DNA of 64,000 bases from positions 12,249,529-12,313,528 of the forward strand of contig NC_135185.1 in the NCBI RefSeq assembly GCF_041146795.1, read 5' to 3'. Source of the DNA: Maylandia zebra (lineage: Eukaryota > Chordata > Actinopteri > Cichliformes > Cichlidae). A program made the position numbers and the translations under genes. Shown one piece after another: positions 34,808-46,252 of the stretch. Each line of letters begins with the position of its first letter. Position 1 is the stretch's first letter. The notes beneath the pieces were generated by a model. It had not been told where the DNA came from. It saw nothing but the letters and a program-made list of their open reading frames with translations, and did no database searches.

Positions 34808-37800
34808 TTTTTTTTTTTTCCTGTGGCTGCTTCTGTGTGTGGTCTCATGACGAGAGCGATTTTGAGCGTGAGAATGAACTGTTAGCTCACCATTGAATCT
34901 CTTTGGGGGCATGTTTAGCACAGAATGTCAGCCAACAGGGTTTCAGCGTAGGTGCACGAAGAGAACGGGACACGGAGCAACAGCAATTCAATTTATCGCT
35001 TTTATCATCTGCATCTTGCCACTAACTTCCCCAGAGCAGATATGTGAACACAAAGCCTTGTGACTTCAGAGCAGACATGCAAACAGCTTTCCATGCCTGA
35101 ACGTAGGGTCACTGTGCCCTCTACTGGATAAGCAGCGACAGGACAGAGCCAGAAGGGTTAAATGACATGAAATGTGTCCTTACTTGAAATTTATTTTATT
35201 TGGATGAGTCAGACCCTTAAATTTATGAGATCTTCTTAAACACAATGCATGTTTATGTTTTGCTGATAAAAAGCAGGGGAAGTCTTCAGATTTTCCTTTT
35301 GATATCTGACTTGCTGTTGGTGTTCAGGTTTAAGAAGTCTTATCTGATTAGCCTGAGGACACTGGCTGTAGAAACGTTGCATAAATTCAGTTGTGTCTGA
35401 CACTTTTGATTCATTCACAGCCAACCGACAGTTGGTGTGTCCTATAAAGCAATACTGATTTAAAACTAAGGCACAACTGATGCCAATGTCTGCTCATAAA
35501 GGTGGGGGATCATTGAGTCACGCAGAAATGTCAGGATAAACCTGTCTTCTCACCTTTTCCTGTTAAAACAAGCTCAACGCTTGCTTTGTGTGTCAGTACT
35601 AAGTAATCAGCAGTATCTCCCATCAGTCATTAATCACAATTACAAGTCAGCTTACAGCCAGAGACGTTTAGTCTGGCAGTAAGGCGCTCAAAGCGGTGAA
35701 TCCACCTTTGAATATCTTAGTATCAAGCTCAGATTTACCAGTATCGCACTATTTATATTGTATTTAATATTTTCCAGGAAAAATATTAAATACATGTGCA
35801 AACATACTTTGAAATACATTAGGCACATCCTGAACTGTTCTCCAACACCACTATTTAAAATGTAGCTCCAAGAACATCCCCTTAAGAAAGTTTTTGCATT
35901 CAAAGTTGGCTGCCCATGGTGCCTACCCTGCAGGATGATAATACTCCATCACCCTTTGCAGTGTAAAAGAAAAACTACACTACAAAAATGTCTTACCCAT
36001 TGGAAGCCAAATCTAGTGAAGTCAGGCCCAGTCAAGTAAATGTACAGCATTATAACTAGAGGTGTTAACCTGGGCTAAAACAGAACAAGTGGAAGTGTCA
36101 TGTCATGCTATGTTACAACAGGTACAGATTTACCAATAACTGTTCTAAAAGATTTAATTTTAACACCTGGAGGCGTCTTAAAAATGCATCCACCTTTGTG
36201 CTTAACGACAATAAATGTCCATTCCCCAAAAAGTGCTATAAAAACTTTATATATTCATATTTTTTTTCACTTTAAATTGGTCAGTCTTTTAAAACTATTT
36301 CTCCCTGAAATATTTATATAAAGTTTTAATTATATTTTCGTTGTTTTAACCCTTTAAATACCAGTTTCATTACATGAGCACCCTGTTTTTTTAGCCCCAA
36401 AAAACAAAAAAACTAAATATTTTCAAAAAAAACCATTTGAAGTAATATTTGATTGTTATTATAATTAGGCCTTCAGATGGACAAAAGATTGGCACCAAAA
36501 TGAATTTTGACCTGCCATTATTTTTTTTGCAGGAGCACATTAAAAAAATCCATGAAAAATGCAAATTCCCCAAAAGTGCAATAAAAATATTAAATATTAA
36601 ATTTTTTTTTCACTTTAAATTGGTCAGTCTTTTAAAACTACTTCTCCCTGAAATATTCATATAAAGTTTTAATTATATTTTCGTTGTTTTAACCCTTTAA
36701 ATCCCAGTTGTATTACAAAAAAACTAAAAAAAAACCTAAAAAACTAAATATTTTCCAAAAAAAACATTTGAAGTAATATTTGATAGTTAATATAATTAGG
36801 CCTTTAGATGGTCCAAAGATCGGCACCAAAATTAATTTCGATCTACTTTAAAAAAAAATTTCCGGAACCGAAAATAGTCTCCAGGCGGTCAATGCTGGTC
36901 CTCTAGGCCGAAATTAGTGCCTCTTCCCGGGGTAAGTTGCGACGAAGAACCGGGGCATGTTGCGTGGGACTCCTTTCTCCAGCAGACACATCCATACCAC
37001 GTGACAACAAATACGTCATTTCCTGTTGATTGAAAAAAAAAAAATCCACGGATTGGTCTCGCCCGATCAGCGGGCATAGCCGGTGATGCAAGCCGGAAAT
37101 CAGACTTCCTTTCCCGCAGTTCAGTTCTGCAGCCCGCTGTTTTCGAGCAGAGGTCAAATGTGAAGCAAGGGCGCCACTCGGTGGACAAATAAAAAAATTA
37201 CAACTATAAGGTCTCTAGTTAAAAACAAAACCTAAGGTGGAAACCTGACGATCCCTTAAACCTTAATTTTTCTGGCGTGAAAAATAGCGTTTATAATGGG
37301 TTTCAATGGGACAATTTTTGTCCAAAGGCATAAAGGTGGATGCATTGCTGTAGCTTAGCCATTTTAGGCTAATTTAATGAATTTACACCACAATTAAAAA
37401 AAAAAAGTTAAAAAAAGATTCTTTGACAAATTTGGCTTTAATCCACTCAACACAGTGAAAATGGTTTAAAACTAAAAATTCAAAAGACAATAAATGTCCT
37501 TAAGACCCTCCAGGGGTTAATGTTCAAGGTTTTGGAGATGCACTTTTTGATCTGCGTTACCACTGCTTGAATCAGCTGAACAAATCAGATCTGACAATTG
37601 AGGTCAGGAACCTTCTGGAAGCAGGCCTTTATATAACCAACCTTGCAGGCAGTGGAAATGCTGACACCATGTGGCTATTTCAGATACTGCAGGTCACTTT
37701 CCAGCTGATTTCCAACTACTAAACCCTTGGGGGTTTAAGTGGGGAAAAAAAGAAATTACACAAGTCTCTTTGGCACTGCTGCATCTTCACGTATGAAAGG

Positions 37801-37815
37801 ACGTCCAGAAACAAG
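34808..37815. other. Intergenic region between convergent syf2 and rsrp1
   Basis: No gene was recognised. It contains a two-copy tandem duplication (separate entry) and, at 36840-37200, a GC-richer stretch whose frames (99 codons at 36889-37188 minus) resemble nothing I know. 'ttaaccctttaaatc' at about 36698 and 'ccaggggttaa' near 37510 might be decayed ends of a TTAA-target MITE. Confidence 0.4.
36220..36847. repeat. Two-copy tandem duplication, period about 342 bp
   Basis: Copy 1 (36220-36516) and copy 2 (36562-36847) share long stretches, for example cactttaaattggtcagtct and gttttaattatattttcgtt, then catttgaagtaatatttgat and ggcaccaaaa. The copies have diverged by scattered substitutions and short indels in A/T runs, so the duplication is not recent. 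Confidence 0.85.
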
Positions 37816-37831
37816 TATTATGTGAAATAAC

Positions 37832-37837
37832 TTTATT
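37832..37837 (-). terminator. rsrp1 poly(A) signal
   Basis: AATAAA on the minus strand, 186 bp beyond the rsrp1 stop codon; it defines a short 3' untranslated region. Confidence 0.75.
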
Positions 37838-38022
37838 GAGTTTATAAACATCACAAAAAACACAAGGAAACAAAAAAAAAATAATAATCCCACCTGAACG
37901 ATTCTTCACTTCTTCCCACAAATCTTTAACATCTGCAAGAAAACACCGATGTGTGAACATCTCATATGTACAGTATATACAGCATGTACAGTGTCCATGT
38001 GCTCTGCCCCGCAAGTGCGGGT

Positions 38023-40196
38023 TTAGGTATGTTTGCGTGCACTCGAGGATTGGCCTGATCTGACTGGGATCCACTGGCCGTAGGGCTTCCTACGCTCTAC
38101 GCTGTCCACTCGGGGAGTTACCTTTGCTGTAGGAGGAGCTGCAGCTGTTGGCTTAGCAACAGAGTTCTGAAAACAAACAATTTTTATTTTATTTTATTAT
38201 CACGAGTGATTCAGAGCAGTGTGAAACAAAGGAAGACTCACTTTAGTTTAGGTCACTTACGTTAATGCTGAAAGCAATTTTTCCTTTCTGGGACGACCTT
38301 GGGCTGGAGACGTCATCAGGCTCCTCCTGTGTGCCCTGTTGAAAAACAAGGACAACAAGTAGTTACTCACAAGCCCCAAACTGGAGGCAGAGTGAGCTTT
38401 GACAGTTTGTGAAGGTCATATTAGATTAACTGCTTCTAACACAGTTAAGCTTTTCTACTGCGTAGGTAGGTATAACTTCAACAAACTACAGCTCTCATGC
38501 AACCCCCAAACACTTAATCCAAGCTTCAAGGTAAGACCTTGAAACAGAATCTCAAAACAAATTATTAAAAAAAATAAAATAATAATAAAAAGAAAAATAT
38601 ACAGTTTCAGAATGGTGGTCACGCAGCTTTCCCAGCCCCTTAGCACACACCATGTGTACCAACTTATCTTTGGTATATGGAGAGGAGTTCTTCATCTGTT
38701 TTTAGCTCTATAATGCAGTCCACACACGTGCGCTCCATCAGCGAGTGGAGGGCTCTGCTAAATAAACAACCCACTTCAACTGCAAGCATAAATACATTTG
38801 TAATATCAAATTTTTACTTCCTTTCTACAAGGTGAATCAGTAATAACACATCTGAGTTGGCTGCATCTATGTGTGCAATTAGCAAGTATCTAAAATGTGA
38901 GATGTGACATCTACATTTGCATTTATTTGGCCTCTAGTGGAGAAAATGCAGATTGTGAAGATTACAAGGAGTACATTTTGTTATCACCCAAGTCACATGA
39001 CAGCCCTTTAATCCCAGGTGCCGATGAGTGAAGGAGACCACTGTCATGTCATCTATGAAGACAGGAATAAATAAAGAGCATGTGTTCCCCTCAAGGTCCA
39101 AAAGGTTAAACAAGACAGGAAAGTCAACAACACAGACCACAATATAGTCACAGCTATAAAGTCTGAGTGCTGAATCATTTAAAAACAATGCATTAACCTC
39201 TACCTTGTGATTAAAAGTTAGAGAGCACTGCTGTGCACAGGAGATATTTCTAAGCTTCTTCATATCCCTCGTCTTTATATGGAAAGAAAATGCACATCAA
39301 AATCTTTAGAGTATTAAAAGCTCCGCCTTCAGTGAATGGCAGGTTCCACATACAGGTAACGTTTCCTCCCACACTCACCTGTGCTGCGGTCTTTTCGGAG
39401 CCGTGTCTCACCCTTTTCTCTGGCTCACGCTCGGGTTCTGACAGGATTGGTTTCACACTCTCAGGAAGTTCCAGTTTCTCCACTCCCAGAATCTTCATGG
39501 CGTTTGCCTTTGCAGCTTCGAGGAGTTCCCTTTTATCTGCTCGACACAAACCAAATGAAGACATTTAATACGAGCATTATTACTGCTTGCTGCCAATTTC
39601 TACTGACATCAACTACAGAGCTTACCACACAGACTGAGGCTGACAGAACGTCCAACAGATCGGGATCGGCTCCTGGATGAGGATTGTGAAAATCTGCATC
39701 GATACTGGCTCACGCGGCCCCTGGACCTGCGGAAGGATGACCTGGATCGGGAAATTGAGCGGGACCTGGAGGGAGACCTGTACCGTCTGCGATGCGAGCA
39801 TCTGGCTGGCGAGCGGCTGAATGAGCGAGTGTGGGCCCTGTAACAGCGGGGTGGGGAATGACTAGAACGACCTCTGCTGCGTCTGCTGTGGTCGTCACAT
39901 CGACAGCGAGAGGAGCGTCTGTGGCAGCGGGGGTAGGAGCGTGACCTGGAGCGAGAAGACCTGCTCCTGGAAGAAGATGAGGACGATGAAGATGATGATC
40001 TGTAATAGCGTCTGCGTCTGTCGCGCCCTCTGTAAGAGCCTGAGGAGTGGCTGCTGTCATAGCTGCTCCTGGACACAGAGCGGGATATGGAATAGGATCG
40101 GGATGACCTGGGGCTTTTCTGGTCAAAGATCACATTGAGGCCATCGCTCTGGCGAGCACGGGCCATTTCGGAATGAGAGCCTGTTCCCTTGGCCAT
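38023..40196 (-). CDS. rsrp1: Arginine/serine-rich protein 1, 4 coding exons
   Basis: RSRP1 (formerly C1orf63) is a nuclear RS-rich protein, presumably tied to splicing; its biochemical role is poorly defined. Coding exons on the minus strand: 40196-39626, 39536-39379, 38335-38261, 38166-38023, joining in frame to 948 nt, 315 residues (human 290). The start MAKGTGSHSEMARARQ is the first ATG after an acceptor at 40218. Residues about 28-185 form the RS domain with a ten-Ser run. Then comes DKRELLEAAKANAMKILGVE, matching human DRMELLEIAKTNAAKALG, then GKIAFSINNSVAKP spanning the last junction, and the C-terminal KPYGQWIPV (human SPYGLWIPI). The fish protein has an extra tail after WIPV. Unusually, the RS domain contains many Arg-Cys pairs. 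The gene looks intact. Confidence 0.93.
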
Positions 40197-40627
40197 TATC
40201 TGGTCTTCTGTCAAAGGCTGGAAAGAGAAAAGAAAACCTGCATAAAACGACAAGAACACTAAAATTACTAAGCTTTTTTTTCCCCTCCCCCTGTCTCCTC
40301 CCCTGGTGCAAGTCCCTACTACTAGATTTACTAGCCCTGCGCAAATTTGCATAAATTCCCCTGAACCCAACACCCTGCTTTCACAGGCCTTCAGCTCCAT
40401 TGTTCTCCTGCTTTTTTTGTGCAAACACCCCCTGCCCCCCAACCAGGAGAGATTCTGGTCTTTCCTTACCTGCAAAGCTACTTTCCTTCCTTACCTGCAA
40501 CCTACAATACACTATGGTAGTTTTTATGTGCAATATTTCTCATGCATGCCTGTCCATAAACATACATACACACACAGAGTACATATATTTATATAGCCAC
40601 AACTTACATAACATGCATAAAGTCTAG

Positions 40628-40630
<3 letters not shown>

Positions 40631-40669
<39 letters not shown>
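40631..40669. repeat. (CA)n microsatellite
   Basis: About 19 CA units inside the piggyBac copy; it generates the spurious poly(Val-Cys) frames nearby. Confidence 0.97.
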
Positions 40670-40672
<3 letters not shown>

Positions 40673-40946
40673 CATATTTATGTTTCCAGACGTTTGTATA
40701 GTGCACTTTCTATACTGTGCTCTGTGTACAGTTTTTATTTTTGCTGCTTTTGTCTTGCACTGTCCACTTTTCTGCAATAACAATGCAGATTTTCCACTTG
40801 TGGGACTAATGTCGATTTGCTGCGTGCGCAACATTGCCATTTGTTTACTCCGATCCAAGGCCAAACCTCTGTTACAACCTTCAGAAATTCCTACCAAATC
40901 GATACAAAAGACAGACATTCACAATATATGGGTACACAAGTCTGTT

Positions 40947-41770
40947 TTATTTCAGCGTTTCAAACTTTACAGCGTTTGCAGACCCAGTGTCCATCATCCC
41001 TGCATTTGGCACAGGTGAATTTCTGACATGTTGCACAGGTAAACCTGCTGCGATTCCCGTTGCGGCTCTCTTGCACTGCGTTGTCTTTACAGTCCCTGGC
41101 ACAGCAGCTGCAGCAGCTTGCCTCTGTGCTAATATTTCCTTGTGCTGTATGAATCGGCAACGAAGTTCCTGAGCTAGAAGACTCAGAAACAATCTTCTTT
41201 TGCCTGACCACCCTGTACATGCCTTGTACAAAATGTAGGCATTCACCACCGCCAGGTCCAGTATATTGCAGAAAACCGCTACTGGCCACCTGCGTGTTGC
41301 TGCTCTTACGGAATACATCCGCGCAAGTTGAGGAAGTTCACGCCAGACTTTATTCACTGTGCCCCTTAACGTCGTTTTGCGTTGCAGCAGTCTGTGCGAC
41401 AGTGACAGTGAAGTAAAGAAATTGTCCATTGTGACATTTCTCCCATCAAACAAAAACAGTTTCATGACCACGTTCTCTGCCAGCCTCTCTCCCTTCTGAT
41501 CACTGGGGTCCTTTCCCAAGTAAGGAGATGCACTGTGGACATATTCCTCTTCCGTGGAGGCATGTTGGTTTCTTGTTCCGTCTCCTTTTCAGATTCTTCT
41601 GAGGAGATATCAGTGGCCTGCTGGACAAATGAAACCTCTCCATCATCAGTCTGCTTCGTCCATTTCCTGAAGCAAGGCAAAGCCTGTTGCGTGGAGAGGT
41701 TCTTCCTGCTGGCAGTGATATGGAGGCCATCCTGATGTGTGTGTGATTCTCCCGCCTGGTCGGTCTGCAT
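40947..41770 (-). pseudogene. piggyBac (PGBD-like) transposase relic
   Basis: The N-terminal acidic region lies near 41770-41530 (SSEESEKETEQE). After a gap in which the first catalytic region is missing, 41519-40947 reads VVMKLFLFDGRNVTMDNFFT, where the Asp of MDNFFTS is a catalytic residue of the DDE_Tnp_1_7 domain. It continues with RWPVAVFCNILDLAVVNAYI and LYKACTG, strongly typical of piggyBac. The C-terminal Cys-rich zinc-binding domain survives in a neighbouring frame: FTCATCQKFTCAKC then GHWVCKRCKV. Several frame breaks; non-functional. Confidence 0.85.
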
Positions 41771-41996
41771 TTATGCACAGCGCTGTGCTGTAGTAATGCA
41801 ATGCCAGTCATACACATACACAGTCACAATGGAATAATGGAAGATCTGTGCTGAGAGTCAGGGAAGGTGTGAATGTGTGCCTTTCATAATTGCAGATCAG
41901 TCAATGTGTGGGATATTTTATAGACATTTGTGACGGTTGTAACAGAGGTTTGGCCTGTCTTGGATCTGAGCTACTCTGAGTAAACAAATGCATTAT

Positions 41997-42042
41997 CCAT
42001 TATCCTTGAGGCCTGGCACATTGCAGACCTCAAGGATAATGG
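41997..42042. repeat. Hairpin with 15-bp arms
   Basis: ccattatccttgagg (41997-42011) and its exact reverse complement (42028-42042) are separated by 16 nt, within the subterminal region of the piggyBac copy. It may be a transposase-binding or folding element of the transposon. Confidence 0.8.
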
Positions 42043-42755
42043 GTGGTTGGCACAACAAAAGCTGGAGGAGAAACGAGCTGACGACCTGTGAAAATCTCAG
42101 CAGGGGTGATTTACACCTCAGAACTTGCACCAGAAAATAAAAAAGCCAGTAATTCTAGTAGGTGTTGGATTGAGGGAAGTTACGCAAATTTGTGCAGGTT
42201 TAGTACATCTAGTGTTAAGTGATCAACACGCCTCAGTAATTTTAAATACTTTACTGGAACGAAGTCTTTTTAATGTGGCATTACCACCACTTTCTCAATG
42301 ACCTAGAGAGAAAGATCCCTAGAGCAAAACGCGACTGCAGACTACTGGTAAATCACATTTCAAGGCAAGCTAAAACTAAAAACTGCTCCCTGAACATTAA
42401 ACAGCTTATAAAAGGAATACTTTAAGTTACATTCTGTGTTAGAAACGTGTGTCAGCGGTTAAAGTCTATTAAAAGACAGCATAACCGTTGCATAACCACT
42501 CTGCTGCCCCTAGTGAGCAAAGCAGTGTTGTGTAACCTCACCGGCTAAACCGGCTTGAACTGGAAAGTTCCAGGTTGACGTAACCCTGAGCTAACGCGTC
42601 TCCATCGTTGAGCAACATTCGCAAATAATAACTTATCCACATCACTCAATTTGCATTAGTCACAACCTTTTTTGTTTGTTTGTTTTTAATCTGAAACCGT
42701 TTCGTGTAACTCTAACTTAGAAATAAAATAAAGCCAACGGCGATGTTTGTCTTAC

Positions 42756-42965
42756 CAGTTCGACTGTAACTAGAAGGTCTTCTTTCTGTTGAAGTCGATT
42801 CAAAGGGCAAACGCTGTGGCAAATTGTTGCCCCCCAGAAGTATATCAAAAGACGAAAAGCTGTCAGAGAAACTCAAAATGCTCGAATTTGTTGGTTTGTA
42901 GCCAATTAGCTCAGAAAAAAAGCGACCGTAGCGTCTTCCTCGAAGTTCACTCTTCCACCGTCGTC
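42756..42965 (-). promoter_or_regulatory. rsrp1 non-coding first exon and promoter region (approximate)
   Basis: A donor site CTG|gtaag on the minus strand ends a presumptive 5' untranslated exon at 42756, and the next acceptor is at 40218, just before the coding ATG. The GC-richer DNA at 42900-43060, with no TATA box, is the likely promoter. The transcription start is not visible, so the upper boundary is a guess. Confidence 0.45.
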
Positions 42966-42979
42966 ACTCTAATGTAGGC

Positions 42980-44504
42980 GGGGAGAGACCGCAGCGGGCT
43001 TTAAACCTGCTTCTGGAAATTTCCATTCACGTGATGTTCGCGACGATTGGATTCTTTTGAATGACTCGCGGGCTTAACGACTCTTTTTAGGAACAAAATA
43101 AGTCGAGTTATCTTCCCTTTAGCGGCTTCTGCTTTTTTAAATCTCCGCAATATTCATTCTTCCTTTAATCGTTGTTTATGAATCGTGCCATATTTGTGTT
43201 TCTACAATCAGTATAGGTTAAAAACAAGGTAAAAGAAACCGATTCAGCGGGTAACTGATACGGTTGGTGAAAATAATCAAATCGTTCAGGGCGACCGATA
43301 AACCCACTGAGAAAAAGGCGCATTGAGGGTTTTGTGTTTTGAAGGCCTCAGTGCTGCAGAAAAAGCTGCACACGCAGTTCTGAGATGCAGTAAAAGCTAT
43401 TATTTAAGTATTATTTATAGAGGAGTTTAATCCTGATACCGAGCAAAGATTAGGATGGATGTATTCAGTGTATTATGTGCAGGATAGAGTTTACAAATGA
43501 ATTCGGCAACGATTATGATTTCATTATATTGCATTTAAACAAAAGCTTGCTGCAGCAAATAGCAGAGCATGATGCGGTAGGTGAAGGGAGGGGGGCAGTT
43601 TGGAGTTTCTAGAAAATTCACATAGACCTGAAAGATTACATTATATCTGCAGCATTATCATTGATAAAGGGATAAAAGATGCATCACAGCATCAGCAGGT
43701 TATTGCTGTATTACAAGTCTGAGTGGTGAGTAAACATAGACTAGACATCAGTGTGATTCTCCATATCATTTCATTGATACTCAACATAAACAGCCAGTAA
43801 ATGGCCAGATGGATTACATAATACTTCAAATTTAACTGCATTTATTATACGGGAAGAAAACGGAATCCGTGAAGTGCAGAGGAATTATTTTGATATTACA
43901 AATTTACGACTTGTTCTAACCCAGTTCTTACTTAGCATCATCCATTTTGTTGGACTAAAAAAGAGTTGCAATGATTTGCATTAACCTATCCTTTCAAATA
44001 ATGTTATATATTGCTATAGGTCTTTTGGTATTGGTTTACTTTGATAGCTGCTTGTTTCAGTCGAGGTTTCTTTTAGGATAAGGGATGGGAAATCCTTTAA
44101 ACATGTTGGGGGGCCAAGCTTCAGCTGCTATAACTCAATCAAATGTGTCTTTGTTCTTGTTGAGTATTTGTTGAGTTGAGTAACTGATACTTTCCCATGT
44201 TTCTGATGTCTCCCTATCAGCGTCATTATCTTCCCTCCTCACTATTGCCCGTGTTTTATTTTGCTAATCTCTCTTCTGTTATTCATTTAGCTTTGCCTCT
44301 TTGTAACGTCTACCCCACCCACATTGGCTTGTCCTCCTATTGTTCGTTGTTTTGGTTTGTTTCTTTTTTTTTTCGCTTTTTTTTGGGGGGGGCATTGGCC
44401 ATCAAGTCTTTTCCCCTTTCTATCAGTCTAAAGAACTCAAATATCTGGGTAAAAAGGTGCAATTTCAGTATTATATTAGTTTTTCTACATTGTAAAGGAA
44501 TGTT
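42980..44504. other. Gene-free stretch between rsrp1 and the CACTA-like element
   Basis: No gene or named repeat was recognised. The 120-codon plus-strand frame at 44197-44559 is hydrophobic from T-rich DNA and crosses the left end of the CACTA-like element, so it is not a gene. Confidence 0.45.
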
Positions 44505-45444
44505 CACTGTTAACCTTTGCTGTATTTCTCACAGTAAAATACCACAAAATGCCCAGTAACTTACCTGAAAACATTTCTACAGTTAATTACTGTAATTTGC
44601 TTTGCATTATGGGTATATTAAGGTTATTTACATTTACTTACTGTATTTTTTAAAATTGCGGTAGTAGTTATACCTACCGTTAACACATTAGCAGTAGTGC
44701 TACTGTATTATGTGATTTGAATGGTTCATCATACTGTTTGTGCATTTTTACTCTTTCAGTGGTTGGTTGCAATAGTGCATTACATTTTAACTCTTTCACT
44801 GCCAACCATTTCCAGATTTTCCTCCAACCTATGCCATTTGTCAGTATGATACCAGTGAAAGTATTATGGTTTTGACTTTTTAGGGGACTTGCCTGTGTGT
44901 AAGGTTCAAGAATTCTGATCATCTAATCTGCTGCATGCAGTTGTATGCACATGCACAGCTGCTGCAAATGTGTGCTTGCCACTGCGTTGCCAAAGGCGAA
45001 CTTCAGTCAGTGGAGAATATTGTAATAATTTGGCGGAGGCTTCTCAGTCGAGCAGTAACTGAATTGCTCATTTACTGAACGTGCAACATGTACAGAACTC
45101 TTCTGGGAACTAGTCAACCCAACTTAGTGAAACACACACTGAATGCATGCTGGCCCCGCCCACCCACCTACCTCTACCAACCACCACTCCATATCCTGAC
45201 TGACATGACCTGTGATCCAGTGATTGACAGGAGAGGAAAGACAGTCCAACTTTGTTAACTCTTCATTACGATATGCTCGAGAGGACAAAAGATTTTGCAC
45301 CTCGTTATTGTTGGGCCTCTGTGTGGAAACTGCAAACGGGACGTCATAAGGTAATGCAAAGGACTCTCCTACCTAACATACTCGTTTATTAATTCTTAAG
45401 AGCATATATATTTTTTGTGTGTGGGGGGAGGGGGCTTAAAATCG

Positions 45445-46172
45445 GTGTTAGCTTGGTCGGAATAGCACATTAGCTGAATTATTCTGGAAAAAATAGGTTG
45501 TGTGTGTTTTTTTTCTTTTCTTATTTAAATATATATTTAGATATATATTTTCCACGGGGAGGGGCGAAGAACACAGGCGCAACGACAGTCTTTGTCTTTT
45601 TCCCGCCGAGTGTGGTGCATTGTTCTCCTGCGCTTCTGTTCTATGACTATTGAGAAGCTGGCCATGCTAACAGTGGGACATTTAGCTTCAGCTAAAGCAG
45701 CAGGTAAAAATACACATTTAATGAGAATAAAGAAAGACAACTTTTTTTTGGAAATTTAGAGACTGCTAAAACAATCTTATCCAGTTTTGAGCTTGCTCAT
45801 GTAGGTTAGCCTGCTTTATTTAATTTTGTGTGAGCTGCAGTACACAACATTAAAAAGTTAATATAACATTAGGTTGGTGGCGTGAGGAACTCCAACCTAA
45901 GTTTAATATTTATTTATTTTTTTAAGTGGGAAGGGGAGCATGTTTTTTTCCCTTTAATACAACGTCTTCCAGGGTCTTTTTCATAGGAAAACCATGTAAC
46001 GTCTGTGTTAGGTTGGTCAAAAGAGCAATTAGTTGAATTATTCTGGAAAAGATGGGTTGTGTGTTTTTTTTCTTTTATTTACTTATGTAAATATATTTTT
46101 CAAGGGTTAAATAAATGCAACATTAAATTAACAATTGTCTCTCTGTCTTTTCCCGCCCAGTGTGGTGCATTG
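45445..46172. repeat. Internal direct duplication in the CACTA-like element
   Basis: The segment 45445-45622 recurs at 46005-46172: both have gtgttag(c/g)ttggtc, gaattattctggaaaa, a gtgtgtttttttt run and end in (t)cccgcc..agtgtggtgcattg. The period is about 555 bp. The repeat lies just upstream of the SAMD3-like start codon and may duplicate promoter or 5' untranslated sequence. Confidence 0.75.
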
Positions 46173-46252
46173 CTGTTCTCCTGCCCTTGCTGGCTGCGCT
46201 GACAGTGTGATGTAGCCTCAGTGTTTGTGTTTTAAAGGCTTTTTCCACCAAG

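Larger units (their letters stand above)
40319..42214 (-). mobile_element. Old piggyBac-type transposon in rsrp1 intron 1
   Basis: The two ends are diverged inverted copies about 55 bp long: left tactagatttactagccctg then cgcaaatttgcataa and ccaacacc; right, reversed, cactagatgtactaaacctg then cacaaatttgcgtaa and ccaacacc. A TTAA target site is present at the right end (42215-42218); its left partner has mutated. Inside are transposase relics on the minus strand. The same strand as rsrp1 and the mid-intron position leave the host splice sites untouched. Divergence of the ends shows it is old. Confidence 0.85.

Noticed and set aside
39710-40126. 138-codon Ala/Pro-rich minus-strand frame
   Set aside because: A frame-shifted shadow of the rsrp1 RS domain, whose biased codons keep other frames open.
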